Below, piece by piece: positions 18,470 through 29,108 of a stretch of DNA of 64,000 bases (its first letter is position 1; each line of letters starts with the position of its first letter). The notes under the pieces are model-generated. The model saw only the letters and a list, made by a program, of their open reading frames with translations. It searched no databases and was not told where the DNA came from. The DNA comes from Leucogyrophana mollusca (lineage: Eukaryota > Basidiomycota > Agaricomycetes > Boletales): the NCBI GenBank assembly GCA_021014945.1, contig MU266391.1, positions 36,633 through 100,632 on the forward strand, read 5' to 3'. Position numbers and translations under genes: made by a program.

Positions 18470-20068
18470 TGGGTACAATGTTCTAGGCGGAAGGACGATC
18501 GGTCCTTGTATCACGTTTCATAATGTACTACACCACTGATCTGATAACTAACGCTAGTTTAACTTTGTTGCTTGCACTGTTCAATTTGTACTTGGTGGTA
18601 TAATAATAAAACAACCAACCTCGTCCATCTGTCAGTCCGTCTTGGGTCCTGACCAGTTCGTACCGGCTGGTTCCAATCAAAACCACCAGATTGTCACCCT
18701 GATGAGTCGTTGTTAGTGTGAAGATTATCGAAACGGTGTGACGACTTTCGTCTTCACTTCACTCGTTACCATCTGGAAATTCAAATCGAGTGGAGGGGCA
18801 CATAAGAGATAAGAGAATATGGCACTCAGGCTGCAAACGTGACAATATTATCGTCGCGTTTCCGACAGTTCTGCACTGCGTTTCAGAGACATGGTGCGCA
18901 GCGATGTAAACAGATTCAGATCCATAGCTAGAAGTACTGCTTGGCGTCAAAGTCGATTTTTGTGAGAGATTAAGCACTGTAGCATTCAATAGTAGTCACA
19001 AACAAGCCCTACATGTGTTTCCGACATCACGAAATGTAGGTAGTTCGGAAGGTGCACGCTTCACAAACAACATCTGCTCGAGGGCGATGTTAATGTACCG
19101 GGAACGACAGGACGCCTGCGTGTGCGTCAATTCCCATTATCGATCACCACATGCTCTTCATTCTGTCACCATATACGACACCCTCCCCAACCCAACCCAG
19201 CAACCGAGCGAAACGGTCACTTACCACGATAATGGACGCCCGAAGTCAGCCTTACAATGACGCACTTCCACACGGCGCCTTCGAGGAATCGGTTGGCGAG
19301 CCTGAGGACGCGGCAGGGGGCGGGGCTGAGCCTGCGGTGGTGGTAGGGGAGTGGGCGAGGCGGGGGTTGAGGGCGATACATTTGGCGTTGGGGAGATGCT
19401 TTTTGTTGACCATTCCAGCCGTCAGGTTGACGATGCTTAGCAGGACAAGTAGCTATTCAATTGCATAGTGATGCATTAGGACGTACTTGTACATATTGTG
19501 AGTAAACGAGTGGGAAAGGGAGACTGATACGGCCCGTGGCTGATGATAACTCGACCGTCCGTTGGGGGCTGCCAAGCTCAACTTCACCTAGTCTCCCGAA
19601 AGCAGACCAAAGATTCGAAGGAAGACAGTCATTCCTTCTCAACAATGGTCTGCTGGCATTTGTACCATCAGTAAGTACCACAGGTCAACATTTCGCTGTT
19701 GAGTGATTGCCGAGAACTCGGCACCTCACGGCACCTCACCGGCACGTGTGATTTGTCATGGGGATGAGCAAACCCCGAGCACAATACTGTGCTCCTCATC
19801 CTCACCTGAGACTCCTACATACAGTACTTAAAGCATAAACATTGCCACCTCGATCTCAAATAACAACACACAGTCCCTCTATTTCCTCTTCTGCCCCTGC
19901 GTACTTTTCGCAGTTCCAATAAACTTCATGGCCGATTCCTCATGACCGTCTACAATCTCACATACCCGTGTAGGTCCGCACAACGCATGCATCCGCTATA
20001 TGGATAAGTAAAGGGCTGCCAACCGCTCTGTTCGATAAACGGTTTGAAATCGGTCTCCAGGTGCACTC
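18470..20068. other. Spacer between duplicated units
   Basis: After the shared 3' flank (to about 18805) the sequence is unique. It contains a short tandem of CGGCACCTCA near 19715-19742 and a weak small ORF described separately. No recognisable gene, tRNA or transposon terminus was seen. Confidence 0.5.
19232..19468 (+). CDS. Small ORF, hypothetical (78 aa), doubtful
   Basis: An ATG at 19232 opens 78 codons with an acidic, Gly/Ala-rich first half and a hydrophobic segment near residues 50-68, ending TAG at 19466-19468. No family is recognised and no intron signals or obvious TATA box support it. It could be a chance frame in a GC-rich patch. Confidence 0.15.
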   Translation: MDARSQPYNDALPHGAFEESVGEPEDAAGGGAEPAVVVGEWARRGLRAIHLALGRCFLLTIPAVRLTMLSRTSSYSIA

Positions 20069-20310
20069 GTCGGTGTATGTTGGCCCGCTGCGGCTGAAGC
20101 CTGCTTAGGGCTTGAGCTGGTTGTTCAGTCAGCCGGATTTGCTACCGCGCAGGGAGATGGCGTAGAAGACGTCAACAGAGGCTGTGAAGAGTAAAGGGTC
20201 AGGATGACAGGCTGGAGGCGCCCGACAACGAGCTACTCACAAACGGGGCCGGAACGAATGGATTCGTTAACACACTCGATCAATGACTGTGCGATGGCAA
20301 CTCAGTGCGC
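20069..20310 (-). pseudogene. Dead 3' fragment of the A-T-TE synthetase
   Basis: About 240 bp match the last intron, part of the final exon and part of the preceding exon of synthetase copy B (about 23274-23515), in the same minus orientation. The conserved Trp codon in LKPW is replaced by TAA, and the 3' end of the gene (about 90 bp) is missing. The right edge falls at a CAGTG sequence where homology switches abruptly to the transporter upstream flank. It is therefore a duplication footprint, not a gene. Confidence 0.88.
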
Positions 20311-23025
20311 ATAAGTTTGCACGTACCCTTTCTTGTGATGCCGCCACGTTTACATTTCAGCGTCTAGATACCACGCACTGCACCAAGTCCTATCAAGATC
20401 CGTCGTGCCTCCCGGTGTCCATTCAAAAGGATGAGTGATTTATGGAACGCATGGCGCGCCTCCGAGTAAAATAAAATCGTACTCTCCGATGGGCTCCTGC
20501 TGCAGGGCCCCCCTTCTTTCCCTCTTCTCAGAGTCCTTCTAAAGACTAGCATTAGCATAGTTCCGATATGGCAGTTACGACCCGCGCAACAACCTTTCAG
20601 AGAAGGAACAAGAAGCGTGGATTGCACCCGCTGTTCCAGTCCTCCCAGACGGATCGGCCCCGCTCCTTGAGACGTATCTCTATCATGCGAGCATACAGCG
20701 CGAGCAGGAGCTAAACGACGCTCGGCGTGACCAGGAGGGTGCGAGCGGCCGATGGGGCCGGTGCTTTGGGAGAGGAATCAAAGGGGTGTCTAATGCATCT
20801 GCGTCCGCGTCTGCCGGGCACCGCGATTCTGTATCGTTGGGAGCATCAGAGAAAGATCAAGCCCGTGGTGTTGTTCCCATCGCTCCGAGCGAATATCGTG
20901 CGGCATCGAGTGCGCTTAGAACGGCCACTTGGGGGAGTGTCTTCTACCTCATTACCACAGGTGCGTGTCGACTTGGAGCGATATCCATTTACATTGCCCT
21001 CCTTTTGCTCTAGATCTGACCTGACGACAACACTAGATATTCTGGGCCCATATACTGCTCCGTACTCATTCGCTCAGGTTGGTTATGGTCCCGGAGTTGC
21101 TTGTTTCTTCGTGTTTGGCATCATGGCTGCGTATGGCGGTCTCCTCCTCTGGTGGATGTTCCTGAAACTCGACTCGGACAAGTACCCCGTCCGAACATTC
21201 GGTGACCTGGGATATCGTATTTATGGTCATTGGTTCCGCCACGGTAAATTCAAACTTCGTTCAATTAAGTAACAGAATAAGTATGCTCACATGCACTTGG
21301 ACAGTGGTTAATATATTGCAAACCATACAGCTCATCTTCAATGTCGGCATCATTATTCTCGGGTATGCGTGGCCTTAATTTTGTATCGCATAGCATATAA
21401 CTGATATCTCCCAGGAACGGACAAGGCCTCTCGCAGATGGCCAAGTTCAGACTCTGTTTCAGTGTCTGCAACGTCGTCTGGATGTTAGGTGGTAAGCCCC
21501 CACACTGCTTATGCTTCACCCCCGAATCTCCCGTTCAAAAGCTTTCGCCGGCAGGAATGATACTCGGCCAAATTCGAACGCTTCAAAAGTTCGGTCACTT
21601 CGCAAACCTAGCTATCTGGATGAACGTTCTCGTCCTCATCATGACGATGGGTTCAGTCGCCCACATGGCACCGAACTACATTGCTACTACGTCTCAACCG
21701 CCATACGCCCCCGTGGAGACCGTGGCAATCAACCGCCAGCCTTTCGAGGCGCAGCTTGAAGGCATCATGCTGATCGTATATTCTTATGGCGGCGCGTGAG
21801 TCTACCGCCGTGATCGGCATTCACGCTCTGCTCATGGCAACGTTTATCAGTATGCTCTTTACGGAATTCATGGCTGAAATGCGTCGTCCGTATGACTTTT
21901 GGAAGGCGATGGCCTTCGCACAGGTGTTCATCTTCGTGGTATATATGTTCTTTGGTCTGTTCGTCTACTCCTACCAAGGTCAATATATCGTAAACGTGAG
22001 TATTTTACTATTACACATGGTATATGGTCCACCACCTAACGTTATATATAGCCCGCAAATCAGGGTATCGCGGCCTACGGTCTCCAAACTGCCACAAACG
22101 CCATCTCCCTTACGGCCAGTCTCATCGCAGCTGCGCTGTACGGGAACATCGGCATCAAAGTGATCTACAACTACATCTTCATCGAGCTCTTCCACGCATC
22201 ACCCCTACATTCACCACGCGGGAAATGGCTCTTTGCAGGCACGGTCATCGTCTATTGGGCTCTCGCGTTCATTATTGGGTCGGCGATACCGCAGTTCAGC
22301 AATATCACGTCGCTCATTGGGGCTGTTTGCATCTTCCGTGAGTGTTAATTCATGTGACAGAATCTGGGTGAGGGTTTGTGGCTGATGAACGAGCGACTGC
22401 AGAATTCTCGTATACGTTCCCGCCGTTTATGTTCCTAGGGTACTGCATGCAGGTGGATGCCATCGAAGGAGACAGGGAGTACGACGATAACAACCCTCGC
22501 GAGGCGCGCGTCGATACTTGGAGAACCTGGGGACGCTGGAAACGAGCTCGTAAGTGCCTTCCAGTTGTAAATGGAAAATACGGTCAATCTTAAGTATCTG
22601 CAGTGCGGAAGCGCATCCTGTTCAACCTCTGGAACTTCCTGCTGACGCTCGCGTGCTTGTCGACCGCGATATTGAGCGCCTACTCGTCCGTCAAGTCTAT
22701 CGTGACTGCCTTCCAGGGTGGTGGCGGCGCGTCTACATCTTTCGGGTGCCGGTCTCCTGTCGATAATTAGTGGGTTGACTATCCGGCCCTAGGCGGAAGG
22801 ACGATTGGCCCTTCTATCACGTTTCATAATGCAGTACACCAGTGATTTGATAATGCTAGTTCAAGTTTGTTGTTTGCACTATTCAGTTTGTACTTGATGA
22901 TATAATAATTAACAAAACAACCTCGCCGTTGAAGTGAACAATACCGAGACGGTAGGACGACGTTTGTGTTCGCTTCACTCGTTGCCATCGGAACTGCCAG
23001 TCCAGTGGAGGGGCACATGAGGAAA
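20300..23025 (+). repeat. Segmental duplication, unit 2 (AAAP transporter with flanks)
   Basis: Direct copy of about 15990-18805, starting at TGCGCATAAG...TTGCACGTACCC (about 20308) and running to GAGGGGCACATGAG (about 23020). It is directly abutted on the left by the dead synthetase fragment and on the right by the living synthetase copy B. Confidence 0.88.
20568..22770 (+). pseudogene. AAAP amino acid transporter, copy 2 (start lost by 28-bp deletion)
   Basis: The exons encode a protein nearly identical to copy 1 from residue 12 onward, with intact splice sites and the same TAG stop (22768-22770). At the start, however, 28 bp present in copy 1 are missing, so the ATG at 20568 runs in the wrong frame and meets a stop after about 50 codons. 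An in-frame TAG lies just upstream, and the correct frame has no ATG in the whole first exon. The first in-frame Met is in the second exon (GIMAAYGG), after most of the first membrane helix. The TATA-like element of copy 1 is also changed. Either this is a young pseudogene or an unseen upstream exon or non-AUG codon supplies the start. The intact remainder argues for recent loss. Confidence 0.75.
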
Positions 23026-23181
23026 CGTCAAATGGTCGTGATTTAAATTATCGGTATTCTACAATGATGGATGTCCATGAGCCTTGCGGGCGTGGGCCAG
23101 GTCGTGAAAAAATCCGGTAAAAGAAATTTGTAACTAAATAGTTCGCACAGTCCGCCCTCGCATTTTCTCCTTCTAAATTGT

Positions 23182-26100
23182 TCACAACCCACGAGCCTCA
23201 AGGCGCGCGCGGAATATCTTTTGGAATTGGGGCACGTGGTCGAAGTCCATGAGGGTGTAGTGCTGGCCTGGAACGTCGGTGTATGTTGGCTCGCCGCGGC
23301 TGAAGCCTGCCCAGGGCTTGAGCTGGTTGTTCAGCCAGTCGGATTTGCTGCCGCGCAGGGGGATGGCGTAGAAGACGTCAACAGAGGCTGTGAAGAGCAA
23401 AGGGTCAGGATGACCGGCGGCAGGGGATCGACAACTAGATACTCACAGACAGAGCCGGAGGGAACGTATTCCTTGCCACACTCGATCAATGACCGAGCGA
23501 TGGCGACCCAGTGATCAAGCTTCGCCGTGGTAAGCTGCAGCTCGACGATCCGCTCGGGAGGCGCCAACTTCCACACGATCTCGAGTTGCTCTTGAACAGG
23601 CAGGGACTTGAGAGTCGGGTGGAGGTCATTTGCGTCGTTCTTGGAGACGAGGCCCAAGAAGTACGACAGATTGAGCATACCACCGGTGTAATCAATCTCG
23701 TGCATGCGGTCAGCGATGTGAGGAGGAATGTTGACGAGGCCCGTGAGCTTGACTTCATCACCCATCGCCTCGAGACGCTTGGCAACCTCAAAGGCGACAA
23801 CACCCCCGTAGCTGTACCCAGCGATAGCGTAAGGTCCAACGGGTTGTGTCCTCTTGACAGCGGCGGCGTAGCAGGTGACCATCTCGTCCATGGAAGTGAA
23901 CATGGGTTGACCGGGCTCGAAGCCGCGAGCACGGAGAGCATAGAAGGGGCGCTCATTCTGGAAGTACTTGGCGAGGTTGACGAAGATGAGGACCTCACCG
24001 ACACCGGGGTGAACGAAGAAGATGGGGGTCTTCTTGCCGGTGAGCTGGAGGGGAACGATGGGGTCGTACTCCTGTTGCTTGCTATCTTTGTTGCGGAGAG
24101 CGTCGACGTAGTTGGCGAGGCTGGAGACTATGGGGTGCTTGAGGATCTGGATGATGGGGACCTCGGGGAGATCGAAGTGAGCCTCAGCCTCACGCTTCAG
24201 CCTGTTCAAAAGATGGTATGAATTAATATGATGGGGGTTGAAATAAGAGGGAAAACGAACCTAATCACATCAATGGAAGTACCGCCGAGTTCGAAGAAGT
24301 TGTCGCTTGCAGAGACCTCAGTTTCGCCGCCCAAGCTGAAAATACCAGCGTAGATCTTGGCAATAGCCCTCTCGCTGTCGGTCGAGGGAGCGATGAAGGT
24401 TGCGCCGCGAGCCTCGCTGATAAGCTCTTCCGCCCGAGCGATGTGCTTGGCAAGTCCCCCTTGTTTGAACAATGCGAGGAGACGTGCCCTTGAGAGTTTG
24501 CCAAGGGTAGTCTTCTCCATTTGGCTGACGGGGATAGGGATGATGAGCTGAGGTGGGAGAGTGATCATCTTGACAGAGATATCCTTGAGCGCAGTGTGAG
24601 TGGCGGCGAGCTTAGCAGAGGCATCCGGGCTGTTGAGGTCAAACGAAGGCGAGTAGAAGACAATGAAGCCCTCGGTCTCTTGGCCGGGTGCGCGATACGG
24701 AGCAGCAGCAAGGAAGGAGTGCGTAACGCCCTCCACGGTCTGCAGATGAGTCTCGAGCTCGGGGATGCCGTAGGAAACACCGTGAACAATAACCGTGTCC
24801 TTGATGCGGCCACTGAGCCTCATTACACCGTCCTCAATGATGCCGACGTCCCCAGTGCGGAACCATCCGCCCTCAACGAAGCTCGAAGCCGTAGCCTCAG
24901 GGTTGTTATAGTACCGAACGAAAACCATTGGGCCGCGAACTTGAAGTTCACCGCTTTCACCATCAGCGCGAAGCGTTGTACCATCCTCCGGGCTCACAAT
25001 GCGCATCTCGCAGCCGGGGATGGGGCGACCAAGCTCGAGGAACTCGTGCTTAGGCTGGCTGACGTTGAGGTCAACGGGGCCGTAGACACAGCCGGCGCTA
25101 GAGACAAATATAAATCTACGGTTCACCCAAAAATTGGAGTTACTTACCAAGTTTCGGTCATGCCAAATCCGGGAGACACGGTGAAGGACACCTTGAGCGA
25201 GTCTTTGCCAAGTTTTTTGAGGGTCGCAGCGAAGGCCTGAGCCGTCTTAGAAACAACAGCCTCGCCACCGCTGTTAACGCGCTTCAACGACGACAAGTCG
25301 AAAGCACCATGGAGATCGGTCCTCTTCTCTAGGTCACGAGTAAGTTTCGCGAGCAAAAAGTTGGGAGCAAAGGCGATGTTGATAGACTGTAGAAAACCTA
25401 TGAGTTGGACTGTCCGCCATGATTCGGCATAATACACTGACCTTCTCATCAATCAAGCGGAGGAAACGAAGTGGGTCCGAGAGGATGGCAGAGGCGTGCA
25501 CGTGGAGCTGGGATGCACCGAACAGCAGAGGCGCGATATGCATTTCCAAAGATCCGGCGACGTGATCAAAACCAACCCCTAAAACCATTGTGAGATAAGG
25601 CGAGTTAGAATGATACGCCACACTTACAGTTAAGGATGTTGGACTCCGGCGTCAGGTTATAATCTTCACCCTTGGCATAACAAGCAGCGATAATGGTCTG
25701 GTGAGTGTGGACGACGGCTTTCGAGAACCCAGTCGAGCCGGAGGTCAAGAACAAGATGGCTTCATCGTCTGGCTTGACCTCGCGAGCAACCCATTTTGCA
25801 GAAACATTGTAGTTCTTGGCAGCGGCCTTGAGCTCGGAGAGCAAGTGAATCTCCAGGCCTTTGATGGAGGATACTTGCTCAGCGCCGAGCTCATTGGTAA
25901 GCCATGTCGCAGAAGCAAACAAGTTCTTGATATGAGCGACGTGGCCCTCCTTGTGGGCCTGCTGTGCACTGAGAGCGGGCTGCAGGCATGGTACGTAGCC
26001 GGCGAGAAGACATGCCCAGACGGCAGCCATGTTGTCCTCGTGCTCAGTCAAGTATACAACGATGATTGAACCAGCCGGCTTGTTCCAGTCAACCAAGGCG

Positions 26101-26390
26101 CGAGCCAGGTTGCGTACATGTTGGTTAAACGCGGAGAAAGTCTTGGTTTGAATCGATGAGTCGTGGGCAGAAGAAGTGATGAAGCCGAGTTCATGGGAAG
26201 GGTACTGCTCAGCGGCGTGCGAGAGTACATCGTGCAGGGTACGGGGAACGTTGGAGATCGTTCGTGGCGATACGAAATAGCGATGCAAGAAGTAGTGAAG
26301 GCTGCAGTAGAGAACACGGAAGAAGGTCTTCACGTTTGAAATAACGCTGTTGGACGTGGAAGGTGTGTTCGAGATTGCGACCTGCGCCAT
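23182..26390 (-). CDS. NRPS-like A-T-TE synthetase (atromentin/polyporic-acid type), copy B
   Basis: This is a complete adenylation-thiolation-thioesterase enzyme of about 950 residues with no condensation domain. Family members (for example fungal atromentin synthetases) activate aromatic alpha-keto acids such as 4-hydroxyphenylpyruvate and dimerise them to quinones or furanones. The A domain shows LFLTSGSTGFSKAVVHTH (A3), GFDHVAG (A4 region), GFGMTETW (A5) and GWFRTGD (A7). The carrier domain shows FFELGGTSIDVIR with the phosphopantetheine serine. The TE has the catalytic GYSYGG and an HPGVGE oxyanion segment. Five or so introns have clear sites, the last at 23388-23446. The start is ATG at 26388-26390 and the stop TGA at 23182-23184. 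It lies next to two amino acid transporter copies and faces its paralogue at the window start. The substrate is not decided by the sequence alone. Confidence 0.94.
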
Positions 26391-27790
26391 TATATGATAC
26401 GAATCGAAGAAGAAAAAGTTGATTAAAACGTTAGATATATAGATATTGCTCGAAGGAGAGCTAAATTGAAGATGCTGAGGTGTTGCAAAAATGCTTGCCC
26501 ATTTTATATGAGGACAAGCACCCGACCAAAAGGATATAGGAGGATCGGCAACACTTCCTCGTAAGCTGTGGTAGTTTGTGAGGCTGTAACATCATTTAGC
26601 TAGTACATAACATGAGATGGATACGGCGACGAGCGCTCGGATTCATAAAACTGGTTGACTCACATTAAGCTAATTGACGCCCCGCGAGGCCTATGCTGTG
26701 ATCCGCACCAAAAGACGAGCACAGGAAGGCCGTGCGAGCGAGCGACCCTCCGCAATGCGGAAGAAATTCAGCCTTATTTACACTCCCAGCGAAGCCTAAG
26801 CGGGATTCGATGACGCCAGAAGCAAACCACAGACTTGTCAGTGTCCAGAGCTAGCCCGAGTCGGTCTGACATCAAGTCAACTGGACGCCAGCAATGAGAA
26901 AACTCCATTCAGCGATTCGTGGTGAGTCCAACTTACGTGGTAGTGATCTCTAATCTGCATCGTTGCAGAAACTCTCCCGACCTTGGTCCGGATCGGTTGA
27001 TGCGACACCGTACACGGGTAACTCAAGACACACAGCCTGTTCGTCTTGGCAAACGTTCCACTAGTCCATTGCTCACTCGCTATTGTCAGTTGGACACCGC
27101 GGACTCCAATATCCGCAGCTCAGCATCCGATACCGAAGTTCCGCGACATGGGCGCTCTCTCTTCCGTCATTTTGATGTGCAGGAAGGACAGCCTCGCGCA
27201 GATCTATACCGTGTTGGGGGGTGAAATGAGGATGAGTTGGCAACAGAATTTCTGTACTGAGATACGATAGCAGTTGGGAGTACGATGACAAGCAGCTGGC
27301 GCGATACTCGGACAGCAGTTTGATGCAGCCAAGAGAATGGGTGACTCGTCCAATTAAAAGCCGTGCAGACTTGCGTTAGTGATATGGCCACGAGGTGAAG
27401 GTCCACTAGTCTTGAACCCCTTGTCTAAACGTCGCGGTCGAGAGTTGTAGTCGAGTAGCACAGAATTTCATGCGATAGGTACTAGGTAGGACAGGGAAGT
27501 AGTGTTCAATCGAACCATTACACCAGGCTTGGTCGACTTGGCACAAGCCTTTAGGCGAGCGGAGGAGTTGAGGCATGGTTCGGATAAGATCACGGCATTG
27601 CCATTGGCACAGTTGTGTTAGCACTGCCACTTCGGGATCTATGGGCATTGCGTACTTGCTCAGCTGCGGGGCTACAATCATACACGTTGGGGTGGTGGTA
27701 CATGGAACTACAAAATTCAGCGACTCCTTCCACTGCTCCATTGCTTTCCTCAGCGTCCATATAATGGACAAACTTGAAGCCGAAACATGC
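26391..27790. other. Intergenic region (synthetase promoter and lectin 3' flank)
   Basis: Apart from the TATA-like element near 26440, I see no coding exons. Open frames on both strands here are short and unlike any family. The length (1.4 kb) leaves room for regulatory sites that cannot be named. Confidence 0.5.
26433..26446 (-). promoter_or_regulatory. TATA-like element of synthetase copy B
   Basis: A minus-strand TATCTATATATC lies about 45-55 bp upstream of the start codon, a fitting place for a fungal TATA element with a short 5' leader. Confidence 0.4.
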
Positions 27791-28448
27791 TCTGCGAACG
27801 CCAGTAGTCAGTTTCACAGAAATATAAGGCCACCCGATAAATATATACCACTGAATGGGTTCAACCCTCCAGCATTGGTTTCTCCCATTCCATTTCCACC
27901 AGACTACAATTTCAGTGCCCGGAGTAGGATTTCCGTGGTCGGAAAGATCGATGTTGAACTGCGTGCCAGAGGCGAAGATCCTATACGCACACACTTGAGC
28001 CAACAAACCTAAATTCAATCATTCAACGAGACTTGCGAACCTGTACACCGAGAGATCCTCATCGTCGGGCCAGATATCCCAGCGGTATGGGTTTGAAACG
28101 GCGAGGACTGAGACACCGTCCCTAGGGTTCTCCTCAAGACCGAGATATTTTCCCGAGCCGACCGATTTGATTGTCCAATGGCCGCCTTCATGCTGCTCGA
28201 ACAGCCACTGGGACAAGGGGAAGACTTTCAATCTCTTCCACTGCAGCTACGGCCGAAAGATTATTTACCTCTTGGTTGGGTCCGTTGTGGAACCCGTACC
28301 CGATGACTACGGGGACGGCAGGTAAGTGTCGATATCACAGAAAGCTACGAAACGACGCACTAGACCTATTGTCACCTCCGGAGAGGTCGAGGGCGGTCCC
28401 CCCCTTGACGTTTATCAACTTGTAAGTATGTCCTGACTGGATGGTCAT
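27791..28448 (-). CDS. Ricin-B-fold (beta-trefoil) lectin, mushroom type
   Basis: This is a small cytosolic carbohydrate-binding protein of about 145-150 residues, the size of single-domain mushroom lectins such as the Clitocybe lectins. Exons read MTIQSGHTYKLINVKGG, then ALDLSGGD, FHNGPNQEWLF, GHWTIKSVGSGKYLGLE, YRWDIWPDD and GRNQCWRVEP. The repeated QxW-like elements (NQEW, NQCW) and the LDLSGG motif mark the three trefoil lobes. No signal peptide is present, which is usual for this group. The start ATG is at 28446-28448. The stop is made by splicing: the donor after CAGTG (27849) joins an acceptor at 27791 to give TGA, with a good CTGAC branch point in the 57-nt intron. Such lectins often bind GalNAc/LacdiNAc glycans and deter grazers, but ligand and role are inferred. 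Confidence 0.88.
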
Positions 28449-29108
28449 GATGTGGTTAGGGAAAGGGAGGTAATAGGGGGATTGGGGGGTTCTTATACAA
28501 CTCTAGCCACTACCAAAGGCCCAATGACACGGTGTGACACTTGGATCAGGTTCTAGCCGTCCATAGTTCATCAGAGAGCCTCGTGTTCGCCGAAGAAGGT
28601 ATTTGAGCGTCGTATGCCCAAATCATCATGCCAAGATCCAATGTGGACACTGATGGGCCCTCGTGATGTTGGATATATCGTGTAAGGTCGCTTCACTGAT
28701 CCATATCGATGGCCCCATGCTCCATGATCTGCTGCGAGGGGGGTCAAGGCGTCCCAGTTCAAGCGATCCCCACAAGATGGCACACGTCTGCCCCACGTCA
28801 TACGAAGATCTAGGGGGAGGAGCAAAGACCCATCGATATCCACAGATCTAGTTCCAAGGTACGGACGAGGTATGGTACACTGTCCACGAAATAGTAGTAT
28901 CATCGTGGCTCTCGAAAAGCGCGCCCCGAAGGCCCCAGGATGCACAAATATTGAAGAAGATCCTATATATACAACAAGCAGTGAATTTTATAATTTTTGC
29001 GCCAACTCACATAGCCAACGGGAACCACGCAGGCTCGTCACCACTCCAGCTACACTGGGAGCACAGCCAGACTGGTACAAGTCGAGCTAGCGCCCACCAA
29101 TCAAGAGC
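28449..29108. other. Intergenic region
   Basis: Upstream of the lectin and downstream of xylulokinase. A minus-strand open frame at 28571-28945 has no recognisable features, and I saw no RNA gene. Confidence 0.5.

Larger units (their letters stand above)
15990..18805 (+). repeat. Segmental duplication, unit 1 (AAAP transporter with flanks)
   Basis: From about 15990 (GCGCATAA...TTGCACGTACCC) to about 18805 (GAGTGGAGGGGCACAT) the sequence recurs in the same orientation at about 20300-23020. The unit includes about 280 bp of upstream flank, the whole transporter gene with its introns, and about 330 bp of downstream flank. Unit 1 has roughly 100 extra bases in the 3' flank (about 18630-18730). 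Introns are diverged, coding exons much less so. Confidence 0.88.

Noticed and set aside
20727..21272. 181-codon frame in transporter copy 2 as a separate gene
   Set aside because: It is a frame-shifted reading of exon 1 run through an unspliced intron; an equivalent shadow exists in copy 1.
23511..25240. Long plus-strand open frames (about 236 and 239 codons) opposite the synthetase
   Set aside because: They are antisense shadows of a well-supported minus-strand gene with intact A, T and TE motifs.
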